In this document: one piece after another, positions 1 through 5,347 of the stretch
How positions within the stretch are numbered: position 1 is the stretch's first letter
Layout of the letters: every line of letters starts with the position of its first letter
Assembly: GCA_013698525.1 (NCBI GenBank)
Contig: JACCSM010000219.1
Coordinates: forward strand, 1-6,085
Source of the DNA: Rubrobacteraceae bacterium
GTDB taxonomy: Bacteria; Actinomycetota; Rubrobacteria; Rubrobacterales; Rubrobacteraceae
Reading direction: 5' to 3'
Length of the DNA: 6,085 nucleotides
The notes under the pieces: generated by a model
Databases searched by the model: none
Seen by the model: only the letters and a program-made list of their open reading frames with translations
What the model was told of the DNA's origin: nothing
Translations under genes and position numbers: made by a program

Positions 1-915
1 CTAAATCACCAGTTTGCTCGTAGCCTCGTTCGGCTCGATCTTGGATTCTTTCTCCATAGAGAGGACCTTCTTGAGGGAGGCCATCGCGATCTCGACCATG
101 TCGTCTGTGGGCTCCCGTGTGGTCAGCTTCTGCATCTGCAGGCCGGGCCAGACGAGCGCCCTCACCAGCGCGCTGTCCTGGTGGCGCGCGCTCCACATAA
201 TGAACTCGAACGCTATGCCCGCAACGAGCGGGATGACGATCACCCGGCTAGCCAGCATGTACAACCACCCCTCGACCCCCAGTAATGAGAAGACCAGAAT
301 GGAGAGCACGAGCACGTAGAGCACGAAGCTCGTTCCGCAGCGGACGTGGCTCGTGTCGAGCTTGCGCGCGTTCGCCGGCACCAGCTCCTCGCCCCGTTCG
401 TAGACCTTTATGGCCTTGTGCTCCGCGCCGTGGTAGCCGAAAAAGCGCTTGATGTCCTTGCTGAGGAGGGTGATCACCAGCAGGTAGGCGATGAAGATCG
501 CGATCCTTATGAACCCCTCGACGAGGTTGAAAAGGACAGGGTTCTCGATGCTCGCACCGATCAGTGAGCCGAGACCCTTGGTCCCGAGTACGGGGGCGAC
601 GAGGAAGAGCCCGAAACCGAGCACCAGCGCGAAGATGAGCGTGCCTGCTATCTCCTTTTTGGAGAGCTCCTGCTCCTCGCCGAGCGCGATGTTAGTGGAC
701 AGTGTAAGCGCCTTCATACCGAGCCATAGGGTCTCTCCCAGGGAGAGAGCACCCCTGATAACGGGGAGGCGGAAGAGCTTGCTGCGGCGGGTAATAGAAC
801 GGAACCGTTCGGCCCGCAGGTCCGTATCGCCTGAGGGCGCGCGGACGGCCATCGCCCAGAAGTTGGGAGAGCGCATCAAGACGCCTTCCATTATGGCCTG
901 TCCGCCGACCCTCAC
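1..915 (-). CDS. DUF1385 (YqhQ-type) polytopic membrane protein
   Basis: Complete 304-residue protein; the TAG stop occupies the first three bases of the window. It matches the DUF1385/YqhQ family as I know it: GGQAIMEGVLMRSP at residues 4-17, GYHGAEHKAI at 160-169 with H162, E165 and H166, HVRCGTSF at 190-197 with C193, and PGLQMQKLTTREP at 257-269. About four hydrophobic segments are visible (roughly 89-111, 130-151, 196-213, 218-241), so it is an integral membrane protein. The His/Glu/Cys motifs look like a possible metal or catalytic site, but the biochemical function is not established to my knowledge. The start is GTG, placed so that the family-typical GGQA motif follows at once; it lies 11 bases after the rpmE stop with only a weak TAGGG upstream, so translation is probably coupled to rpmE. 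The family commonly sits between rpmE and prfA/prmC. Family assignment is firm; role unknown. Confidence 0.93.
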   Translation of the reverse strand: MRVGGQAIMEGVLMRSPNFWAMAVRAPSGDTDLRAERFRSITRRSKLFRLPVIRGALSLGETLWLGMKALTLSTNIALGEEQELSKKEIAGTLIFALVLGFGLFLVAPVLGTKGLGSLIGASIENPVLFNLVEGFIRIAIFIAYLLVITLLSKDIKRFFGYHGAEHKAIKVYERGEELVPANARKLDTSHVRCGTSFVLYVLVLSILVFSLLGVEGWLYMLASRVIVIPLVAGIAFEFIMWSARHQDSALVRALVWPGLQMQKLTTREPTDDMVEIAMASLKKVLSMEKESKIEPNEATSKLVI

Positions 916-926
916 TGCGTCAGGCC

Positions 927-1142
927 CTACTGCCTGTTCTGGCGAGCCTGGCGGCGGTTCTGGAAGCGCTGCACCCTACCGCCGGTGTCCACTATGCGCT
1001 GCTTGCCGGTATAGAAGGGGTGACACTCGGAGCAGAGGTCCACCGCAATGGTGTCCCCCGCCGTCGAACGCGTCTCGAACTCGTTGCCGCACATGCAGCG
1101 CACCAGCGTCTTCGTGTACTCTGGATGTATACCAGTCTTCAT
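927..1142 (-). CDS. rpmE: 50S ribosomal protein L31, zinc-binding (C+) form
   Basis: Small basic protein of 71 residues, normal for bacterial L31. It is a large-subunit protein that contributes to the bridge between the two ribosomal subunits. The start MKTGIHPEY is typical of the family. Cysteines C16, C18, C37 and C40 form the CxC...CxxC set that marks the zinc-binding paralogue, as opposed to the cysteine-free form induced in zinc starvation. [12 protein letters not shown] (38-49) is the conserved block after the second cysteine pair, and the C-terminus is Arg/Gln-rich ([13 protein letters not shown]), as expected for an rRNA-contacting tail. The ATG start has a GGAGG Shine-Dalgarno 6 bases upstream. 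It sits downstream of rho, a widely conserved arrangement, and its leader carries unusual secondary structure (see separate entries). Confidence 0.98.
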   Translation of the reverse strand: MKTGIHPEYTKTLVRCMCGNEFETRSTAGDTIAVDLCSECHPFYTGKQRIVDTGGRVQRFQNRRQARQNRQ

Positions 1143-1148
1143 CGTAAA

Positions 1149-1153
1149 CCTCC
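1149..1153 (-). promoter_or_regulatory. rpmE ribosome binding site (GGAGG)
   Basis: On the minus strand GGAGG lies 6 bases before the rpmE ATG (1142), at near-ideal spacing. It is the best Shine-Dalgarno in the rho-rpmE gap and fixes the start codon. It can pair with the CCTCC sequence in the same leader at 1197-1201. Confidence 0.85.
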
Positions 1154-1192
1154 GTCTCTCAAATAATGTCTTCCTATAGTGTATTACCTCTG

Positions 1193-1201
1193 TAAAGGAG
1201 G
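1193..1201 (-). promoter_or_regulatory. Anti-Shine-Dalgarno-like sequence in the rpmE leader
   Basis: The minus-strand leader contains CCTCCTTTA, which resembles the anti-Shine-Dalgarno tail of 16S rRNA. Its CCTCC (1197-1201) is fully complementary to the rpmE GGAGG (1149-1153), with one further G-U pair possible. It can instead form a local 4-bp hairpin with GAGG at 1187-1190. These two pairings exclude each other, so a translation switch for L31 autoregulation is possible. L31 leader RNAs are known in several bacterial groups, but I cannot match this one to a described class. It could be chance; no function is proven. Confidence 0.35.
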
Positions 1202-1205
1202 CGAG

Positions 1206-1239
1206 GGACGGGTGCGGTGTTTCGAGTACGCACCCGTCC
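1206..1239 (-). terminator. Perfect 11-bp hairpin between rho and rpmE
   Basis: GGACGGGTGCG (1206-1216) and CGCACCCGTCC (1229-1239) form a perfect 11-bp inverted repeat around a 12-base loop, 11 bases downstream of the rho stop. In the minus-strand transcript the stem is followed by CTCGCCTCCTTTACAG, which lacks a real U-run. It is therefore not a textbook intrinsic terminator. It may be a partial terminator or attenuator, a 3'-end stabiliser for rho mRNA, or part of an rpmE leader structure. The stem is seen directly; its role is inferred. Confidence 0.5.
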
Positions 1240-1250
1240 GAATTTGGCCG

Positions 1251-2771
1251 CTAACCGCGGACGCGCTGGAGCTCGCGCAGGAACTCGGGGTTCGTACGGG
1301 TCTCCTTGAGCTTCTGGATCAGGAGCTCGATCTTCTGCGCGCTGTCCAGGGCGTTGAGGATGCTGCGGACCTGCCATACCCGCTGGGCCTCGGCCGGCTC
1401 CATCAGCAGCTCCTCCTTGCGCGTCGAGGAGTCCTCGATGTTGATGGCAGGGTAGATCCTGCGGTTCGCCAGCTTCCGGTCGAGCCTGAGTTCCATGTTG
1501 CCGGTGCCCTTGAACTCCTCGAAGATAACCTCGTCCATCCTGCTGCCCGTCTCGACGAGCGCGGTCGCCAGGATGGTCAGGGAGCCGCCGTTCTCGATGT
1601 TGCGCGCCGCCCCGAAGAACTTCTTGGGCGGGTAGAGCGCCGCTGAATCGACGCCACCGGAGAGGATCCTTCCCGAAGCCGGAGCGGCGAGGTTGTAGGC
1701 TCGCGAGAGCCTGGTTATGCCGTCGAGCAAGACGACGACGTCCTCCCCATCCTCGACCAGGCGCTTGACGCGCTCGAGGACGAGTTCGGCGACGGCGATG
1801 TGGTTATCGGCGGGCTGGTCGAAGGTCGAGGCGACGACCTCGGCCTCCTCTACGCTGCGCTGCCAGTCTGTGACCTCCTCGGGGCGCTCGTCGGCGAGCA
1901 CTACGAACAGTTTGGTCTCGGGGTAATTCGCCGCGATGGACTGGGCTATCTGTTTGAGGATTGTCGTCTTGCCCGCCTTCGGCGGCGAGACGACCATACC
2001 GCGCTGGCCCTTACCGATGGGTGCGACCAGGTCTATGACGCGCGGGGCGATGTCGTTCGGCTTCCACTCCAGGCGCAGCCGCTCCATCGGATACAGCGGT
2101 GTCAGATCGTCGAAGTTCGGACGCCAGCGGCCCTTCTGGGGCTCCTGGCCGTTCACCGTCTCTATGCGTACCATAGCCGGGTACTTCTCGCCCTCGCGGG
2201 CTGGACGGATCTGGCCCTCTATCTGGTCGCCACGCCTCAGGCTGAAGCGTTTGATCTGGCTGGTCGAGACGTAGACGTCGCCCTTGCTCTGGCTGTAGCC
2301 TCCGGTCCTCAGGAAGCCGAAACCGTCGGGCAAAACGTCGAGGATTCCGCTCTGCACATTCTCCTCGCCGGCCTTGCCGTCTCTGTCGCCCCGCTGCTCC
2401 TGGCGGCGGTTCTGACGACCGTTCTTGCGATCTCCGCGGCTCCGGTCCTGACGCTGGCGTTCGACCTGTTCTGTGGTGGCGAGGTTCGTGTCAGCCTCGC
2501 CGAAGCCGTCGACAGGCGCGGCTACGGGCGTCTCCGTCGCGCCGTTGGGCTCTTCCGTCGTTGCGGGGACTTCCTGGGTTGCGGTCGCCGTGGCGCCTCC
2601 GTTAGTCGTGTTGTCGTTCTGCTGGCTCGCGGCCTGCTCTGTTGCGACGTTGTAGATCATCTCTGCCAGCTCCGGTTTGCGGTACTTGCGGTACTGCTTT
2701 ATACCTAGCTGCGAGGCGATCTGGTGCAGGTCGCTCAGGCGCTTGCGCTCCAGGGTAGATCTTTCGGTCAT
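1251..2771 (-). CDS. rho: Transcription termination factor Rho
   Basis: Hexameric RNA-dependent ATPase/helicase that releases RNA polymerase from nascent transcripts in the cytoplasm. The 506-residue protein has, in order: a Rho_N helical domain (about 12-42); a low-complexity insert (about 46-137) that is first Ala/Thr/Asn/Gln/Glu-rich and then Arg/Gln/Asp-rich; a cold-shock-like RNA-binding domain (about 139-207, [13 protein letters not shown]); and the RecA-like ATPase with Walker [10 protein letters not shown] (262-270), catalytic DERPEEV (294-300) and Walker B VVVLLD ending at D350. The RNA-translocation Q-loop region [21 protein letters not shown] (370-390) and the arginine-finger region [19 protein letters not shown] (407-425) follow. 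It is longer than E. coli Rho (about 419 residues) because of the insert, as in other Actinomycetota. The ATG start is supported by a GGAGAGGTGG ribosome binding site. The 66-base gap from glpX shows no strong promoter, so co-transcription is likely. Confidence 0.98.
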   Translation of the reverse strand: MTERSTLERKRLSDLHQIASQLGIKQYRKYRKPELAEMIYNVATEQAASQQNDNTTNGGATATATQEVPATTEEPNGATETPVAAPVDGFGEADTNLATTEQVERQRQDRSRGDRKNGRQNRRQEQRGDRDGKAGEENVQSGILDVLPDGFGFLRTGGYSQSKGDVYVSTSQIKRFSLRRGDQIEGQIRPAREGEKYPAMVRIETVNGQEPQKGRWRPNFDDLTPLYPMERLRLEWKPNDIAPRVIDLVAPIGKGQRGMVVSPPKAGKTTILKQIAQSIAANYPETKLFVVLADERPEEVTDWQRSVEEAEVVASTFDQPADNHIAVAELVLERVKRLVEDGEDVVVLLDGITRLSRAYNLAAPASGRILSGGVDSAALYPPKKFFGAARNIENGGSLTILATALVETGSRMDEVIFEEFKGTGNMELRLDRKLANRRIYPAINIEDSSTRKEELLMEPAEAQRVWQVRSILNALDSAQKIELLIQKLKETRTNPEFLRELQRVRG

Positions 2772-2780
2772 GTTGGTACT

Positions 2781-2791
2781 CCACCTCTCCT
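2781..2791 (-). promoter_or_regulatory. rho ribosome binding site
   Basis: The minus strand reads AGGAGAGGTGG, ending 9 bases before the rho ATG at 2771. AGGTGG (2781-2786) has suitable spacing; the upstream AGGAG is a second, more distant purine core. It supports this ATG over other nearby starts. The rest of the 66-base gap (2772-2837) holds a short TTCGCGAA palindrome (2826-2833) just after the glpX stop and no strong promoter. Confidence 0.75.
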
Positions 2792-2837
2792 GTTTACGAT
2801 GCGGAAATGTCTTTCAACGGATTTCTTCGCGAATTTG

Positions 2838-3821
2838 TCAAAGCTGGAAGCCCTGCCGCCCTGCTTCGGGCTCTAGGGCATGGATGGTGTCCATAAATCT
2901 TACCACACGGGGCTCCGTCGACATGACGACCGTATGCGTCCTTGCGCCGCCCCGGAAATACCTTACCCCGCTTAGGGTCTCGCCGGGGGTGATCCCCGTG
3001 GCTGCGAAAAGTACGTCGGTGCCCCGGATCAGGTCGTCCAGCGCGAGCTTCCGCTCGGGGTCTGTAAAGCCGTACTCTTCGAGCTTCTCGACCTGCGAGC
3101 GTTGTGTCGGCCACATCCTGGCCTGCATCTCGCCGCCGAGGCACTTCATTACCGCCGCTGCGAGAATGCCCTCGGGGGCTCCTCCTATACCGATAACCGC
3201 GTGCAGGTCGGCACCAGGCATTCCCACGGCGATGGCCGGGGTAAGGTCGCCCTCCGGCCTTATCTGGATGCGCGCACCCGTCTTTCGGATCTCCTCTATG
3301 AGGCTCTCGTGCCTGTCGCGGTCGAGGACGGCAACGGTGATCTCCGACGGCCTGCGGCCGAGCGCTCCTGCTATGGCCTCTATGTTCTCCGAGACGGGGG
3401 CGTCTATGTCGATATACCCCCTCGCTCCAGGGCCGACGATCAGCTTGCTCATGTACATATCCGGTGTCCTTAGCATGCTCCCCCTCGGGGACGCCGCGAC
3501 CGCCGAGATCGAACCCTCCTGCCCCTTTACGAGCAACTGCAAGCCCTCGATGGGCTCGACCGCGAGGTCGGCTTCTGGACCCTTTTTCCCTAGCGAGTCG
3601 TCCACGCTGACTATTCCCGGATGGCTCTTTGGCGCCCTGACCCGCCCCTTCTCGTCGAGGCGCTGCTCGCGTAGCACGGTCACCCTTCCTGAAACCGGCA
3701 CTCTCTCCAACTCCTCGCGGAAAGCCTCTGTGGCTAGCGTGTAGGCCCGCTCCGAGTCTCCCGAACCTTCGAGGTGCGCAACCGTGAGCGCGACCCGCTC
3801 GGTTACGGCGGCGTATTCCAC
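2838..3821 (-). CDS. glpX: GlpX-type class II fructose-1,6-bisphosphatase homologue, divergent active site
   Basis: The 327-residue protein is clearly of the GlpX family, whose canonical members remove the 1-phosphate from fructose 1,6-bisphosphate in gluconeogenesis. Conserved blocks are VTERVAL (6-12), VEPIEG (88-93), PDMYMSKLIVGPGARG (120-135), DRDRH (167-171), PEGD (189-192), GIGGAPEGILAAAV (211-224) and LFAATGITPGETLSGV (271-286). Compared with E. coli GlpX as I recall it, several metal-site residues differ: D33 aligns with Y27, D85 with E89, T90 with L94, and the GEGE motif around E57 is replaced by LREQR (50-54). E88 (E92) and the GGAPEG glutamate (E217) are kept. It may therefore have altered metal use, altered substrate or no activity. 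The start is GTG, the first common start after an in-frame stop at 3873-3875, but it lacks a clear ribosome binding site; the true start is uncertain. Adjacency to rho matches B. subtilis. Confidence 0.9.
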   Translation of the reverse strand: MEYAAVTERVALTVAHLEGSGDSERAYTLATEAFREELERVPVSGRVTVLREQRLDEKGRVRAPKSHPGIVSVDDSLGKKGPEADLAVEPIEGLQLLVKGQEGSISAVAASPRGSMLRTPDMYMSKLIVGPGARGYIDIDAPVSENIEAIAGALGRRPSEITVAVLDRDRHESLIEEIRKTGARIQIRPEGDLTPAIAVGMPGADLHAVIGIGGAPEGILAAAVMKCLGGEMQARMWPTQRSQVEKLEEYGFTDPERKLALDDLIRGTDVLFAATGITPGETLSGVRYFRGGARTHTVVMSTEPRVVRFMDTIHALEPEAGRQGFQL

Positions 3822-3880
3822 CGCGGCCGAAGCTATGGACCCCGAGTGGGAATCAGTAACGTTAATGGGCTCTCACCGAA

Positions 3881-3886
3881 CCTCCC
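3881..3886 (-). promoter_or_regulatory. Strong Shine-Dalgarno-like GGGAGG upstream of glpX
   Basis: GGGAGG on the minus strand lies about 60 bases before the annotated glpX GTG. It is correctly placed only for a GTG at 3874-3876, which opens a four-codon reading frame (V/M-R-A-H-stop, ending at 3862) in a different frame from glpX. It could serve a tiny leader peptide, mark an unusual glpX start, or be chance. No in-frame ATG, GTG or TTG exists between the upstream stop at 3873-3875 and the GTG at 3821. Confidence 0.3.
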
Positions 3887-3957
3887 ATGACCCACCAAGA
3901 TAGACCGCACGCCACAAAGCGCTCTCGTGGTTGGGTCTGCGTCGAAACGGTGCGGAG

Positions 3958-3973
3958 TGGTTCCAGGGAACCA
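3958..3973. repeat. 7-2-7 palindrome, possible operator in the glpX leader
   Basis: TGGTTCCAGGGAACCA has 7-base arms (TGGTTCC / GGAACCA) around a 2-base centre. It lies about 18 bases downstream of the TATAAT box in the direction of transcription, so it would fall in the first transcribed bases. That size and position suit a dimeric repressor site. As RNA it could form a 6-bp stem with a 4-base loop. The symmetry is seen directly; the operator role is inferred and no regulator is identified. Confidence 0.4.
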
Positions 3974-3990
3974 GCGTACCTGACACCCTG

Positions 3991-3996
3991 ATTATA
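3991..3996 (-). promoter_or_regulatory. Perfect -10 box (TATAAT), probable promoter for glpX-rho-rpmE
   Basis: The minus strand reads GGTGTATAATCAGG in an otherwise GC-rich gap. A consensus TATAAT by chance is uncommon here, and the site lies in the only intergenic region over 200 bases, just after the synthetase stop. No convincing -35 hexamer is present at 16-18 bases upstream (GTGGTC or similar). Initiation near 3984 would give a leader of roughly 160 bases. The rest of the gap (3822-4024) shows no gene that I can support. Confidence 0.5.
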
Positions 3997-4024
3997 CACC
4001 AGCGCCGGTACGTCGACCACCGGC

Positions 4025-5341
4025 TCACGGCATCTTGTTTGCCACCGCCTGCTGTGCGAGCCGGAGAAGCGCCTGGTCGAGGTTCTCGCCCACGGGGTCA
4101 TTGTCGCAGTAGAAGACGGGTTTCTCTTCCGCAGAACCCCGGCGCGTGACGACGTCAACCGCCGCCGCCTTTATCTCGGTGAGGTAAGCCTCGACCCCGG
4201 ACATACCCCGGAGATCCTCAGCAAGACGCTTTCTGTCGGAGAGGTTCCCTGAGGAGGCGACGACTTCGCACCCGTAGTGTTCCTCGAGGTGCCCGGAGAG
4301 CGTGTCAAGAACGGCGGGCGGCGCCGTGGACACATAGCCGACCCTCATTCCCTCGACCTTACCGACCGGACGAGGCCTGAAGACCGTCGGGATCACGACC
4401 AGATCAGGACGTATTTTGTGGACCGCCCTGATGAGGCCGCCGACCTTCTCGGGGCTGGCCATCGGCTCCTCGCTCATCGTGAGGAGGAGCACGTCTGAGA
4501 GTAGCAGACGGTATGTGCCCAGAAACCCCACAATGTACTCGGGGTCCTGGTTGGCCCCTGCGACGAGCACGCGCCTCTCGACCCTGACCGGGGGCATCGC
4601 CGCCCCCGAGCCGTCGAAGAGGGTAACTCGGGTGTCGAGGCCGTTGGCGATCTCGGCCCCCTCAAGGACGTTCGAGACGAAGGGCTCCCCTGCGAGACCG
4701 CCGCCACACCTGCGACATCCGACGGTCGTTACCCTGCTCAGGGCCGCCGTCTCGTAGTAATCGCTCGCCGCGTGCGCCCCGCGCCCGAGGGCCTCGAGCA
4801 GGTATTCGCTCCCGACCTCCATCCTGTGTCCCTCGATTACCTCGGGGTGCTCTGGTCCTCCGCGGCCCATCGAGACCACCCCAGGGTCGAAGCCCTCACG
4901 GGCGAGGAGACGCGCCAGGTAGCCTGAGATCGCCGTCTTCCCGACCCTCTTGCCCGTTCCGATCACGGCCAGCGAAGGCTTTGTCGAGACGGGGCGAAGT
5001 TCCGGCGGCTTCAGCTCGAAGTCGCTGCCGAGGTAGCGCGCCCCGGCGTAGAGGACGAGCGAGGCTATCCTCATCCGCTCTCTGTAGCCGATTACGGGCT
5101 CGTCGGAGAGGTCGACGACAACGTCCACCTCGTACTCGGCGAGCGCCTTCTGTACCGCGGAGACGGGGTCGGTATCCTCGACCAGCGGGACGCCGTAGTC
5201 GGTGCCGTCCTTGATCTTCTCCGTGCCGCCAAGGAAGGCCGCTGCTACGCCTTCGGCTTGCAGGGACTGCCGCACGCTTTGCATCGCGTCGATGACGACG
5301 GGAGGATAGTGCTCGCCGTCGATCAGGAACAGCGCCCGCAC
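4025..5341 (-). CDS. Cyclic 2,3-diphosphoglycerate synthetase-like P-loop enzyme
   Basis: The 438-residue protein resembles cyclic 2,3-diphosphoglycerate synthetase, which in methanogens such as Methanothermus fervidus uses ATP to close 2,3-diphosphoglycerate into a cyclic pyrophosphate, a thermoprotectant and phosphate store. It has an N-terminal domain (about 1-120, starting RALFLIDGEHYPPVV) and a P-loop domain with Walker A GTGKRVGKT (128-136). Further features are GRGGPE (159-164), a CRRC pair (C209, C212), LFDGSGAAMPPV (241-252), a SEEP motif (290-293) and RPVGKVEG (324-331). Length is close to the archaeal enzyme (about 460). The fold resembles dethiobiotin-synthetase-type P-loop ligases. 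No signal or membrane segment is seen; expected to be cytoplasmic. The GTG start is the first after the in-frame TAG of the upstream gene and lacks a strong Shine-Dalgarno, suggesting translational coupling. Family assignment is from recognition of sequence style; the exact substrate in this bacterium is unproven. Confidence 0.85.
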   Translation of the reverse strand: MRALFLIDGEHYPPVVIDAMQSVRQSLQAEGVAAAFLGGTEKIKDGTDYGVPLVEDTDPVSAVQKALAEYEVDVVVDLSDEPVIGYRERMRIASLVLYAGARYLGSDFELKPPELRPVSTKPSLAVIGTGKRVGKTAISGYLARLLAREGFDPGVVSMGRGGPEHPEVIEGHRMEVGSEYLLEALGRGAHAASDYYETAALSRVTTVGCRRCGGGLAGEPFVSNVLEGAEIANGLDTRVTLFDGSGAAMPPVRVERRVLVAGANQDPEYIVGFLGTYRLLLSDVLLLTMSEEPMASPEKVGGLIRAVHKIRPDLVVIPTVFRPRPVGKVEGMRVGYVSTAPPAVLDTLSGHLEEHYGCEVVASSGNLSDRKRLAEDLRGMSGVEAYLTEIKAAAVDVVTRRGSAEEKPVFYCDNDPVGENLDQALLRLAQQAVANKMP

Positions 5342-5347
5342 GAGGCT

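Noticed and set aside
1143..1192. Possible rpmE promoter with TATAGG (minus strand, around 1173-1178)
   Set aside because: AT-rich, but no -35-like hexamer at suitable spacing; the nearest TTTACA is only 12 bases upstream.
1179..1646. Plus-strand frame with a good AAAGGAGG upstream of a GTG
   Set aside because: The frame runs antisense into rho and encodes nothing recognisable. The purine run is better explained as the complement of the anti-Shine-Dalgarno-like leader of rpmE.
1800..2708. Long plus-strand open frame (302 codons) opposite rho
   Set aside because: Lies wholly antisense to a certain rho gene, has low-complexity content without recognisable motifs, and is a typical GC-rich shadow frame.
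2677..3744. Plus-strand open frame of 355 codons opposite glpX and the rho start
   Set aside because: Ser/Pro/Arg-rich translation with no family motifs, antisense to conserved genes; a shadow.
3862..4158. Minus-strand 98-codon frame covering the synthetase-glpX gap
   Set aside because: More than a third overlaps the end of the synthetase in another frame and the translation has no motif; the gap is better read as regulatory.
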